Positions 1 to 7,026 of a DNA stretch of 38,134 bases are shown here, piece by piece. The DNA is from Dehalococcoidia bacterium (GTDB lineage Bacteria; Chloroflexota; Dehalococcoidia; Tepidiformales; Tepidiformaceae). The stretch is from the NCBI GenBank assembly GCA_020850615.1, contig JADZEI010000055.1, forward strand, positions 1-38,134, read 5' to 3'. The translations under genes and the position numbers were made by a program. The notes beneath the pieces were generated by a model that did no database searches, was not told the origin of the DNA, and was given only the letters and a program-made list of their open reading frames with translations. Every line of letters begins with the position of its first letter. Positions within the stretch are counted from its first letter, which is position 1.

Positions 1-73
1 CCACCACGTCCGCCCGGTACTCCGGCGTGAACGACCGCCGTCGCCGGCGTCCCTTGCTCTCCGTTTCTGACAT
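1..73 (-). CDS. IS3-family transposase OrfA, N-terminal fragment
   Basis: Only the first 24 codons are in the window; the gene runs off the left edge. The peptide begins MSETESKGRRRRRSFTPEYR and continues ADVV. The basic stretch followed by R-S/R-F-T-P-E-[YF]-[KR]-A-x-V-V is the usual opening of IS3/IS911 OrfA proteins, the HTH_Tnp_1 DNA-binding domain. The start at 73 is supported by a purine-rich Shine-Dalgarno region (GGAGG and GGAGAAGG) just upstream. An intact element would carry orfB, with its DDE domain, in a -1 frame further left. Whether the element is complete cannot be told from here. Confidence 0.7.
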   Translation of the reverse strand, partial: MSETESKGRRRRRSFTPEYRADVV

Positions 74-121
74 CCTTCTCCGACCTCCCCGGTCATCTTG
101 GATGTCCGCCATTTCGGGGCA
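1..121 (-). mobile_element. End of an IS3-family insertion sequence (partial)
   Basis: The first 121 bases look like the left end of an IS3-type element whose body lies beyond the window. An OrfA start (see the CDS at 1-73) is preceded at 103-121 by a 19-bp candidate terminal inverted repeat which, read on the minus strand, begins TGCCCCGAAATGG. IS3 elements characteristically begin with TG and end with CA. The partner repeat and OrfB are out of view, so the family call rests on the OrfA N terminus and the terminal TG. Confidence 0.55.
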
Positions 122-150
122 AGCCCAAGCCGTCGACCCGGGCGTGCACC

Positions 151-171
151 GTGAATCGTGAACCGTGAACT
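151..171 (+). repeat. Heptanucleotide tandem repeat GTGAAYC, three units
   Basis: Three consecutive heptamers GTGAATC, GTGAACC and GTGAACT lie between the IS end and the stop codon of the SDR gene. The same family occurs at 17885, 19009, 23831, 28175 and 34592. Confidence 0.8.
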
Positions 172-174
172 CAC

Positions 175-987
175 CTACCCCGTAAACAACCCCCCATCCG
201 GGAACAGGATCTCCCCGGTGAAGTAGCTCGCCTCGTCGCTCGCCAGGAACAGCGCCGTGTTCGCGATGTCCTCTGGCCGCCCGAACCGCCCCATCGGGAT
301 CCCCGAGAGGATCTGCTGGCCGCGCGCCTCGTCCGCCCGTGCGGTGGCCGTCATCGGCGTTTCGATGAAGCCCGGGCCGATCGCGTTGACGCGCACGCCC
401 CGCGGCGCCAGCTCCAGCGCGAGCGTCTTCGTCAGCATCCACACGCCCGCTTTCGAGACGCAGTAGTCCGCCGCCCCGGGGATCGGGATCTTCGCCGCCC
501 CGCTCGCGATGTTCACGATCGACCCGCCCTGCGCGTGCTCCACCATCCGACGTGCGAAGGCACGGTTCGTATACATCACGCCCGTCAGGTTTACCGCCAG
601 CACCTTCTCCCAGTACTCGATCGGCTTGTTGATGATGAACGACGCCTCCCGCTCCGGGGACACCGGCCCTGCCGCTTCCTTGCCGCTCACATAGAGCGCG
701 TGCGAAATGCCCGCTGCGGCGACCAGCGCGTTCGCCCGCCCGTAGGCCGAATACACCCGCGCCGCCAGCTCCTCGCAGTCCTCGTGCTTGCTCGTGTCCG
801 TGCGCACGAAGAAGCTCCCGCGCCCCGCCGCCTTCACCTCCGCCACCGTCTCGTGCGCGCGTTCCTCGTCGAGGTCCGCCACCACGATGTCCGCGCCTTC
901 GTGCGCGAACCGCAGCGCGCACGCCTTGCCGATCCCGCTCGCGCCGCCCGTGACCACGGCGACCTTGCCGTCCAGCCGTCCTGCCAT
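175..987 (-). CDS. SDR-family NAD(P)-dependent oxidoreductase
   Basis: This is a classical short-chain dehydrogenase/reductase of 270 aa, presumably cytosolic, interconverting an alcohol and a carbonyl with NAD(P)(H); the substrate is unknown. TGGASGIG at residues 13-20 is the nucleotide-binding glycine motif. A37-D38-L39-D40 after beta-2 (acidic residue at the strand end) leans towards NAD(H). N133 in AVNLTG, S162, Y175 and K179 (YCVSK) complete the catalytic tetrad. The C terminus ends PDGG.F.G, as is usual. An insertion around residues 95-122, before the helix bearing Asn133, is longer than in most family members. The start is fixed by GGAGG six bases upstream of ATG, and a TAGAAT -10 hexamer lies at 1022-1027. 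It follows the AI-2E permease gene on the same strand but has its own promoter candidate. Confidence 0.9.
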   Translation of the reverse strand: MAGRLDGKVAVVTGGASGIGKACALRFAHEGADIVVADLDEERAHETVAEVKAAGRGSFFVRTDTSKHEDCEELAARVYSAYGRANALVAAAGISHALYVSGKEAAGPVSPEREASFIINKPIEYWEKVLAVNLTGVMYTNRAFARRMVEHAQGGSIVNIASGAAKIPIPGAADYCVSKAGVWMLTKTLALELAPRGVRVNAIGPGFIETPMTATARADEARGQQILSGIPMGRFGRPEDIANTALFLASDEASYFTGEILFPDGGLFTG

Positions 988-996
988 TCCAACCCT

Positions 997-1027
997 CCGC
1001 CCCGCTACCCGGGGCGGGCGGATTCTA
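997..1027 (-). promoter_or_regulatory. Candidate promoter and 5'-UTR hairpin of the SDR gene
   Basis: On the minus strand, TAGAAT (1022-1027) is a good -10 hexamer 34 bases before the ATG. Between it and the Shine-Dalgarno sequence is an 8-bp perfect stem (997-1004 with 1010-1017, loop of five). The stem's end touches the GGAGG, so the hairpin could modulate ribosome access. No convincing -35 was seen. Confidence 0.4.
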
Positions 1028-1041
1028 CTCAGCCCCGAACC

Positions 1042-2124
1042 TCACTCGCCACCCGATGGCTGTGGGGCCGGGTCCGGCGCCGCCACTTCCGTTTCCGAGC
1101 CGGCGATGCCCTTGAACGGGATGCCCTGGCGCCGGTCGAGCCAGTATTCGAGCAGCACCCGTCCCGCGGCCGTCGCCGGGAGCGCCAGCAGGATCCCCGG
1201 GATGCCGAGCAGCTCGCCGCCGGCCAGCACCGCGATCAGCACGATCAGTGGCGGCAGGTTCAGCGTCTGGCCGTAGACGCGCGGCACGAGGAAGCGGTCT
1301 TCGAACTGCTGGTACACCAGCAGCGCCCCCAGCACGATCAGGGCCTGCTGCGGCGACTCCTGGAACGCCGCCACCACCGGCGGGATGATCGCGATGAATG
1401 CCCCGATCAGCGGGATGATATCCGCGAACGCCGCGAGCACGCCGAACGCGATCGCGTTGTCCACCCCGGCGAGCAGGCACACCACGAGCGTGAACACCCC
1501 GATCACCGTCGACGTGATCAGCTGCCCGCGGATGTAGCCGCCGACGACCCGGCCCAGCGCCGCCAGGATCGTGTCCACCTCGGGCTCCCGGCCCGGTGGT
1601 ACGAAGCGGTACATGTACCCCGAGATCTTCGGCGCGTCGATTAGGAGGTAGGCCACCAGCACGATCACCGTCACGCTCGAGACGAGCCCGAACACCACCC
1701 GCTGACCGTAGTCCACCGCCACGTCGCCGGAGATGAGCTTGCCCCATTCGATCTCCTCGGCCCGTTCGGGGAGGTCCCAGCTCGCGGTGTTGATGCCCAG
1801 GTCTTCGGCGAACTCCTCAAACTGGCGCGCGTCTTCCGGCAGGTTGTCCCGCAGGTCGCGGAATTCGTTGATCATCGCCGGCACGACCAGCGCCGCCAGT
1901 CCGCCAAGCACGCCGATGATCGCCACCAGCACGAGTAGCACGGCCGAGATCCGGTGCGAGCCGTGCCGGACCAGCCACTCCACGTAGGGCAGCAGGGCCG
2001 CCGTGAAGATCAGCGCCACTACGATCAGCAGGAGCACGGTCCACAGCTGGACCAGCATCCACAACGCCAGGAACCCGAACGCGAGCGTCAGCAGGCCGCG
2101 GTAGGACAACTCCAGCTTGAGCAC
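1042..2124 (-). CDS. AI-2E family (PerM/UPF0118) transporter
   Basis: A 360-aa polytopic membrane protein of the AI-2E exporter family (PF01594). Members include E. coli TqsA, linked to autoinducer-2 export, and Na+/H+ antiporter-like proteins, so the substrate is open. There are hydrophobic segments near residues 10-60, a pair near 60-85, a soluble loop at about 88-145 (EFRDLRDNLPEDARQFEEF), then a run of membrane helices to about 335. The conserved C-terminal region is present, including ADIIPLIGAFIAIIPP and the YQQFEDRFLVPRVYG stretch typical of the family. A Pro/Gly/Glu-rich tail follows. The start is GTG at 2124 with GGGAGA about 5 nt upstream. Its stop lies 54 nt from the SDR start on the same strand. 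Confidence 0.88.
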   Translation of the reverse strand: MLKLELSYRGLLTLAFGFLALWMLVQLWTVLLLIVVALIFTAALLPYVEWLVRHGSHRISAVLLVLVAIIGVLGGLAALVVPAMINEFRDLRDNLPEDARQFEEFAEDLGINTASWDLPERAEEIEWGKLISGDVAVDYGQRVVFGLVSSVTVIVLVAYLLIDAPKISGYMYRFVPPGREPEVDTILAALGRVVGGYIRGQLITSTVIGVFTLVVCLLAGVDNAIAFGVLAAFADIIPLIGAFIAIIPPVVAAFQESPQQALIVLGALLVYQQFEDRFLVPRVYGQTLNLPPLIVLIAVLAGGELLGIPGILLALPATAAGRVLLEYWLDRRQGIPFKGIAGSETEVAAPDPAPQPSGGE

Positions 2125-2311
2125 GTTCGCTCTCCCTCGGTGGCTGGCCGTATTGTGGCCCGCCCGGCCGCCAATGTCCTATTGCTACTACCCGCCGCGG
2201 CGGGCAATTCCCTCGCAGGCGGATCAGTGTAATCCGCGTCATACAGCACGGCCCCGGCACCGCCTACACTCGCGGCCGCGACCCGCTCGCGTCATCTGTC
2301 CCCCGTGCGCG

Positions 2312-2333
2312 TAGACTACCGGCCCATCGGAGG
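2312..2333 (+). promoter_or_regulatory. Candidate -10 and Shine-Dalgarno of the crotonase operon
   Basis: TAGACT at 2312-2317 resembles other -10 hexamers in this window (TAGAAT at 1022 and 16654, TAGACT at 17933). GGAGG at 2329-2333 lies six bases before a TTG codon at 2340 and decides that unusual start. Confidence 0.45.
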
Positions 2334-2339
2334 TCAGAG

Positions 2340-3242
2340 TTGGAAACGCCAGAAAACATCATCTACGAGGTCGAGAACGGCCGCGCCCGCATCACCCTCA
2401 ACCGCCCGGAGAAGCTCAACGCGCTCTCGGTGAAGCTCCAGGAGGAGCTGAACGAGGCCCTCTGGGAAGCGGACAACGACAACCGCGTCCACGCCGTCAT
2501 CATCCGCGGCAACGGCCGCGCCTTCAGCGCCGGGTACGACCTGTCGCCAATGGCCAGCCGCCGCCCCGGCGCGGACGATGACCCGTACGCCGCCGTCTAT
2601 CGCGGCGGGCGCACCTTCGACGACGACGCCTGGCAGCTCGAGCGCGCCCAGCGCCTGCGCATGGCCATCTTCGACATGCACAAGCCCGTCATCGCCCAGG
2701 TACACGGCTACTGCCTCGCCGGCGGCACCGATGTCGCGCTCCTCTGCGACATCATCATCGCCGCGGACAACGCCACCATCGGCTTCCCGCCCGCCCGCGC
2801 CATGGGCTCACTCCCGAACCAGATGTGGGTTTACCACTGCGGTCCCCAGTGGGCGAAGCGCCTGTTCCTCACCGGCGATACCGTCACCGGCGCCGAGGCC
2901 GCGAAGATCGGGCTCGTCCTCAAGTCCGTCCCCGAGCAGTACCTCGAAGCCGAGGTTGAAGGTCTCGTCGACCGCATGGCCCTGATCGACACCGAGCTCC
3001 TCAGCGCGAACAAGCGCATCGTCAACGTCGCCCTCGAGCTCATGGGCGCCCGCACCATGCAGCGCTTCGGCGCCGAAAACGACGCCCGCGCCCACCTCGC
3101 GCCCAGCGTGCGCGAATTCGGCCGGATCGCCGGCGAGCAGGGCCTGAAGGCCGCCCTCGCCTGGCGCGACGGCAAGTTCGGCGATGGCCGTGCCCGCGTC
3201 GAAGGCCCCGAAACCCGCGACGAGAACGGCTATCTGAAGTGA
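2340..3242 (+). CDS. Enoyl-CoA hydratase/isomerase (crotonase) family protein
   Basis: A 300-aa crotonase-fold protein, cytosolic, acting on an acyl-CoA. The two oxyanion-hole regions are visible: RGNGRAFSAGYDLS (about residues 56-69) and HGYCLAGGTDVALLCD (122-137). The two glutamates of true enoyl-CoA hydratases are not conserved. D131 sits where the GGGxE glutamate is expected, and the G-x-P-E motif reads GFPPARAMG. The reaction is therefore probably another crotonase chemistry (isomerase, hydrolase or lyase), or uses Asp131. The loop at 70-100 is long and acidic. Translation starts at TTG with a well-spaced GGAGG. It is the first gene of a plus-strand operon, its TGA overlapping the GTG of the next gene. 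Confidence 0.88.
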   Translation: METPENIIYEVENGRARITLNRPEKLNALSVKLQEELNEALWEADNDNRVHAVIIRGNGRAFSAGYDLSPMASRRPGADDDPYAAVYRGGRTFDDDAWQLERAQRLRMAIFDMHKPVIAQVHGYCLAGGTDVALLCDIIIAADNATIGFPPARAMGSLPNQMWVYHCGPQWAKRLFLTGDTVTGAEAAKIGLVLKSVPEQYLEAEVEGLVDRMALIDTELLSANKRIVNVALELMGARTMQRFGAENDARAHLAPSVREFGRIAGEQGLKAALAWRDGKFGDGRARVEGPETRDENGYLK

Positions 3243-3985
3243 GCATCAAGGCGACCTCCGCGCTCAGCATCCTTGCCATCTGGGCGGCGATGATCCCCGC
3301 GGTCATCGTCGAGCCGGATGCGTGGTGGTCGCTCATCTTCGCCGGGCTCGCCACCGCCTCCATCGGCGTGAGCGCGTGGCGGCGGCTCGGCATCTCGCGC
3401 GTCATCGCCGTCGCCGGCACCTGGTCCGGCACGGCGCTGGCGGTCGCGAACGAACCCGGCGCCACCTGGATCGCGATCTTCGCCTTCCTCTCGACCGGCG
3501 CCATCGTCTACAGCGTCCTTCGCCGCGATGCCTGGCTCTCCGGGCTGGGCATCGCCGCGCCGTGGCTCGCGACGGGCATCGCCATCACCGCCAACGAAGG
3601 CGATGGCGCCTGGATCTGCGTCTTCGCCTTCCTCACCACCGGCGCGGTCGCGAACGCCGGGCGCAGCGCCTACCGCGGACTCGCCGCCATCCTCTGGTGG
3701 GGCATCGCCGGCGCCATCATGGTCATCGCCGGCGGCTGGGCCTGGCTCGCCGTCCCGGCCTTCGTCCTCTCCGGCCTCTCCATCGGCGTCGGTGACTTCC
3801 GTCTCCCCCGCCGCTTCGAATGGGACCTCTTTGACCGCGACGATGACGGCGACCGGCCCCCCGGCGGTCCCAGCGCCCGTGTCCGCGGCGTCCGCTGGGA
3901 AAGCGGACGCGGGTTCTCCGGCTTCCCCTTCGATGACCGCGACGACCGCGACAGCGACGGCGACGCCCCACCCGCGGTGCGCTAA
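3239..3985 (+). CDS. Hypothetical multi-pass membrane protein
   Basis: A protein of 248 aa, not recognised. Residues 1 to about 190 form six to eight hydrophobic segments in tandem-looking pairs. The stretches around WIAIFAFLSTGAIV and WICVFAFLTTGAVAN are so alike that an internal duplication is likely. From about residue 195 the tail is cytoplasmic in character, rich in Asp, Arg and Gly, and ends in a D/R run (DDRDDRDSDGD). The GTG start overlaps the stop of the upstream crotonase (GTGA), implying translational coupling. The next gene begins 10 nt after its stop. No catalytic motif is visible. Confidence 0.72.
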   Translation: MSIKATSALSILAIWAAMIPAVIVEPDAWWSLIFAGLATASIGVSAWRRLGISRVIAVAGTWSGTALAVANEPGATWIAIFAFLSTGAIVYSVLRRDAWLSGLGIAAPWLATGIAITANEGDGAWICVFAFLTTGAVANAGRSAYRGLAAILWWGIAGAIMVIAGGWAWLAVPAFVLSGLSIGVGDFRLPRRFEWDLFDRDDDGDRPPGGPSARVRGVRWESGRGFSGFPFDDRDDRDSDGDAPPAVR

Positions 3986-3988
3986 CAT
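3983..3988 (+). promoter_or_regulatory. -10 hexamer TAACAT for a possible leaderless start
   Basis: TAACAT lies 7 nt before the GTG at 3996, with no Shine-Dalgarno between. It overlaps the TAA stop of the preceding gene. This is the spacing expected of a leaderless transcript and would allow the last two genes of the operon to be expressed separately. Confidence 0.4.
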
Positions 3989-3995
3989 CGGTCTC

Positions 3996-4274
3996 GTGTC
4001 CTACGCACGCCAGTACGACGATGATGACGAGCTCGAGCTCGAAGACGACGAGGATGTGATCACCCTCGGCCGCGAGGAGCTGGACGACGAGCCCTGGGAC
4101 GACGGCCCCGACCTCGGCCCCGACGAGCGCGACCGCGACCTCCTCGACGGCAGCTGGGAGCAGCGCTACTACGCCGGCCAGGCGGGCCAGCGCGACTGGA
4201 GCACCGTCTACACCGGCCTCGCCATCCTCGTGCTCCTCAGCATCCTCGTGCCCGTTGTGCTGGTGCTGCAGTGA
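3996..4274 (+). CDS. Small acidic protein with C-terminal membrane anchor
   Basis: A protein of 92 aa, no family recognised. The first two thirds are extremely acidic (YDDDDELELEDDEDVITLG and further D/E blocks), followed by a W/Y/Q/R-containing segment and one hydrophobic helix at about residues 70-90 (GLAILVLLSILVPVVLVL) ending at the C terminus. It would be tail-anchored with an acidic cytosolic domain. GTG at 3996 is chosen because it is the only sensible start and follows a TAACAT box by 7 nt. Its TGA overlaps the GTG of the downstream SDR-like gene by four bases, so the two are probably translated together. Confidence 0.65.
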   Translation: MSYARQYDDDDELELEDDEDVITLGREELDDEPWDDGPDLGPDERDRDLLDGSWEQRYYAGQAGQRDWSTVYTGLAILVLLSILVPVVLVLQ

Positions 4275-4891
4275 GCCGCCCTCCCGTTGTCGCGATCATC
4301 GGCCAGGGCTCGCCCCAGGACCGCGCCATCGCCGTCGCCTGCGCCGAAGCTGGCGCCAACATCGCCCTCGGCACCGTCGAAAAGTCCACCGCCCAAGACT
4401 ACGCGATGAACTCCATCGCCAACGAAATCTGGAACATCGGCCCGGACCAGTTCGTCTGCCAGATGGACGCCGGCGATGCCGCCGAGGTCGCATCGTTTGC
4501 CGCCCAGGTCTCCGACCGTTTCGGCCACTGCGACCTCCTCGTCTGCAACAACGACCAGCCCGAGAGCGCGCCGCTCGACGAGCTCTCCCAGGACGAGTGG
4601 GACATCACCATCCGCGCGAACCTGACCGGCCCCTTCCTCGCGGCCCACGCCTTCGGCCGCCTCATGGAGCGCGACCGCGGCGGCCACGTCCTCCTCGTCG
4701 CCCACGAGCGTCCCGAGGCGGACGCCGCCTACTGCGCCGCGAAGGCCGGGCTCGAAGGGCTCGCCCGCGCCATGACCCGCACCTGGTCCCCGCGCGGCGT
4801 CGAAGTCGAGACGCTCCCCGTCGCCGGCGACGATGCCGCCCTCGCGGCCACGGTCGCCGCCCGCCTCCAGGCCATCCTCGCCGCCCACTGA
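4271..4891 (+). CDS. Degenerate SDR-fold protein
   Basis: A 206-aa protein with the Rossmann layout of short-chain dehydrogenases but several key positions changed. The glycine motif TGxxxGxG reads GQGSPQDR (residues 11-18), NNAG reads NNDQ (93-96) and YxxxK is kept (Y154, K158), but the catalytic Ser region reads LLVAHERP with no serine in place. N117 in RANLTG is kept. It is shorter than usual (250 aa or so) and lacks the normal C-terminal substrate loop and PDGG ending. A non-catalytic or altered role, perhaps as a binding partner or regulator, is inferred. The start overlaps the upstream stop (GTGA). It is the last gene of the operon and converges on the MFS gene. Confidence 0.75.
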   Translation: MSRPPVVAIIGQGSPQDRAIAVACAEAGANIALGTVEKSTAQDYAMNSIANEIWNIGPDQFVCQMDAGDAAEVASFAAQVSDRFGHCDLLVCNNDQPESAPLDELSQDEWDITIRANLTGPFLAAHAFGRLMERDRGGHVLLVAHERPEADAAYCAAKAGLEGLARAMTRTWSPRGVEVETLPVAGDDAALAATVAARLQAILAAH

Positions 4892-4901
4892 GCTGCGCCG
4901 G

Positions 4902-6272
4902 TTAGCCTTCGACCTTCATCGTTCCGCTTTCGAACACGTCCGGTTCGCGGATGAACAGCCACGCGAACACCGCCGCCACCAGTAGCACCACCCCGATGAC
5001 CGCGTAGACCCACTCGATCCCGAACAGGCCGCTCACCGCCCCGCCACCCAGCGGCCCCACCAGCAGCGCCAGCGACTGCATGCTCGCCGCGAGTCCGAAG
5101 GCGCTCCCGTGCTTGCCCTCCGGCACGCTGGCCCCGATGAGCGCGTTCGTGCCCGGCACCATCGCCCCCTGGAACAACCCCACCGCGCCCATGAACAGCA
5201 TGTAGGACAGGTACGAGCCTGCGAACGCGACCGGCAGGTAGAGCAGCCCCGTGAGCATCGCAGCTCCCGCGACGCTCCGCCGGTATCCCACCCGCTGGCC
5301 AATCGGTGCCACTGAGATTGCCGCGATCGTGCTCGTGAGCCCGATGACGCCGAACACCAACCCCGTCGCCGTCTCTTCCTTCAGCTCGAACGACCGGAAC
5401 ACCGCGTCGAAGTGGACCCGGTCGTCCTCCTCGTTGCTCGTAGTGTGGTCGGCGAAGTCGTCGACGCTGATCGGCATCACTGGCCGCACGAACGTCGTCG
5501 ATAGCCAGAGCGCGAACAGCAGGAGCAGCATCAGGACGATCTGCCGCTCGGAGACCACCACCCGCATGTTCTGGATGAGCCCGCCGCCCTTCGCCTTCCC
5601 CGCAGCTGGCCGCCCCTCGCTTTCCGGCTCGATGCCCTGCTCCTTCACGAAGAAGAACACGAGCGCGACCGCCGCGATGTAGAGCGCCCCGCAGAAGAAG
5701 AACGACTCGCGGATGCCGATGCTCGCCGCCACGATGCCGCCCGCGAACGGCCCGAGCATGTTCGCGCTGAACATCGCCGTCTGCAGCAGCCCGAGCGCGT
5801 AGCCCACCTTTGCCCGCGGCGTCGTCGCCGCCACCAGCGCCGCCGCCGCCCCCATCGTCCCCGCGAAGGCGCCCATCACGAACCGCAGCAGCACGAACTG
5901 CCAGACCGTGGTGACGATGCCCATCAGCGCGATCAGGATGCCCGCCCCGAGCAGCGCCCGCATGAACATCGGCTTGCGGCCGTAGCGGTCCGCCATCGAG
6001 CCCCAGATCGGCGCCGTCACCGTCAGCGAAAGGCCCGTCACGCTCGCCGAAATGCCGGTCCAGTAGGCCCGGTCCGACTTCGAGTCCATCCCCAGGTCCT
6101 GCAGGAAGAACGGGATGAACGGGAACACGAAGTTCGCGCCGAGCAACCCCACGAACACGCCGATCCAGACGAACGCCAGGTTCACGCGCCACGTGGCTTC
6201 GCGGGCGTCGGATGCGCTGGGTGCGGCGCCGGCGGCGGAGCTCACGAAGCGGGACCCTCCCCGCGGACACAT
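4902..6272 (-). CDS. MFS transporter (drug/metabolite efflux type)
   Basis: A 456-aa major facilitator with twelve predicted membrane segments and a large loop between the halves. The signature after TM2 is present as WGSMADRYGRKPMF, and its second-half counterpart is APIGQRVGYRRSV. The loop after TM7 is charged (SVDDFADHTTSNEEDDRVHFD) and longer than usual. Proteins of this type usually export drugs or metabolites by proton antiport; the substrate is unknown. The start is uncertain: ATG at 6272 has no Shine-Dalgarno, whereas GTG at 6245 (removing nine residues) is preceded by GGGAGG. Its stop is 10 nt from the stop of the convergent SDR-like gene. Confidence 0.9.
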   Translation of the reverse strand: MCPRGGSRFVSSAAGAAPSASDAREATWRVNLAFVWIGVFVGLLGANFVFPFIPFFLQDLGMDSKSDRAYWTGISASVTGLSLTVTAPIWGSMADRYGRKPMFMRALLGAGILIALMGIVTTVWQFVLLRFVMGAFAGTMGAAAALVAATTPRAKVGYALGLLQTAMFSANMLGPFAGGIVAASIGIRESFFFCGALYIAAVALVFFFVKEQGIEPESEGRPAAGKAKGGGLIQNMRVVVSERQIVLMLLLLFALWLSTTFVRPVMPISVDDFADHTTSNEEDDRVHFDAVFRSFELKEETATGLVFGVIGLTSTIAAISVAPIGQRVGYRRSVAGAAMLTGLLYLPVAFAGSYLSYMLFMGAVGLFQGAMVPGTNALIGASVPEGKHGSAFGLAASMQSLALLVGPLGGGAVSGLFGIEWVYAVIGVVLLVAAVFAWLFIREPDVFESGTMKVEG

Positions 6273-6333
6273 CCCTTAGCGCCGGTCACCGCCGTATTCT
6301 GTCAGCCGTCCTACCTTGACGCGAGCGGAAGAG

Positions 6334-6816
6334 TTACGCCCCGCCCAGCGCCGCCCGCGCCTCCGCGATCTGGGCCACGTGGTCGTCGATGTGCCCCACT
6401 CCGCGCTCCACCAGATCCCGCACTGACACCAGCTCCTCGCCCGAACGCCCCTGCCGCTCCCACGCCGCCTTGCCCGCGTAGGCCACGAGCTCGGCGGTGC
6501 TCCACCGCGTCAGCTCGAACTGCGCGATCGCGCCATCGACGTCCCGCCAGAGGTACTGCAGCCGCCGCTTCCACTCGCCCTCGTCCCACGCCGGGAGGAG
6601 CGGGACCTCCTCCGCGATGATGAACCGCACCCGAACCGCCCGCACCAGCTCCGCGTCCGCCAGATGCACCACGTGGTCCCGGATCGACCAGTCCTGCCCC
6701 GGCGCGCGCTGGCTCACCACCCCCTGTGAAACGCCCGCCATCGCCGCGCGCAACACACCCGGCCCCGCGCTGAACCGGTCGAACAGCTCCTTGTACACCG
6801 CCGGGATCTGCTGCAT
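6334..6816 (-). CDS. DinB-family metal-binding protein
   Basis: A 160-aa protein of the DinB/YfiT four-helix-bundle superfamily, related to thiol-dependent transferases. Most members have no known substrate. Metal ligands can be placed at H48 or H51 in RDHVVHLADAE and H142/H146 in GHIDDHVAQ; the W-x-I-RDHVVH context is typical. ATG at 6816 is chosen because TAGAAT lies exactly 7 nt upstream on the minus strand and there is no Shine-Dalgarno sequence, suggesting a leaderless message. The longer reading frame upstream only translates intergenic repeats. It is transcribed away from the next MFS gene. Confidence 0.82.
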   Translation of the reverse strand: MQQIPAVYKELFDRFSAGPGVLRAAMAGVSQGVVSQRAPGQDWSIRDHVVHLADAELVRAVRVRFIIAEEVPLLPAWDEGEWKRRLQYLWRDVDGAIAQFELTRWSTAELVAYAGKAAWERQGRSGEELVSVRDLVERGVGHIDDHVAQIAEARAALGGA

Positions 6817-6823
6817 GGCCACG

Positions 6824-6829
6824 ATTCTA
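6824..6829 (-). promoter_or_regulatory. -10 hexamer TAGAAT, leaderless arrangement (DinB)
   Basis: TAGAAT on the minus strand, 7 nt before the ATG at 6816; a five-of-six match to the sigma-70 consensus. Transcription would begin at or within a base or two of the start codon. Confidence 0.5.
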
Positions 6830-6839
6830 CGCCCAGTCG

Positions 6840-6860
6840 GTTGTCCGTTGTCCGTTGTCC
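6840..6860 (+). repeat. Heptanucleotide repeat GTTGTCC, three units
   Basis: Three perfect GTTGTCC heptamers upstream of the DinB gene. They are inverted relative to the five-unit run at 6956-6990, about 95 bp away. Confidence 0.85.
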
Positions 6861-6955
6861 GAATCAGCCGTGCCGTGCGATGCCCGCCACCCGCCCCTCG
6901 TTGCCAGCGGCTCGTCGATGTCCGGACGATGCCCGCAGTCGCGAACGCACGTGCC

Positions 6956-6990
6956 GGACAACGGGCAACGGATAACGGACAACGGACAAC
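6956..6990 (-). repeat. Heptanucleotide repeat GGACAAC (GTTGTCC reversed), five units
   Basis: The run reads GGACAAC, GGGCAAC, GGATAAC, GGACAAC, GGACAAC on the plus strand. With the run at 6840 it forms a loose inverted pair in the divergent promoter region between the DinB and MFS genes. Confidence 0.85.
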
Positions 6991-7014
6991 CTTTCGCCCG
7001 TAGCCCCCAGCCCT

Positions 7015-7020
7015 TAGCCT
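7015..7020 (+). promoter_or_regulatory. -10-like TAGCCT, leaderless arrangement (MFS)
   Basis: TAGCCT is 6 nt before the GTG at 7027 and fits TANNNT. No Shine-Dalgarno sequence is present in the C-rich gap between them. Confidence 0.35.
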
Positions 7021-7026
7021 TCCCCC

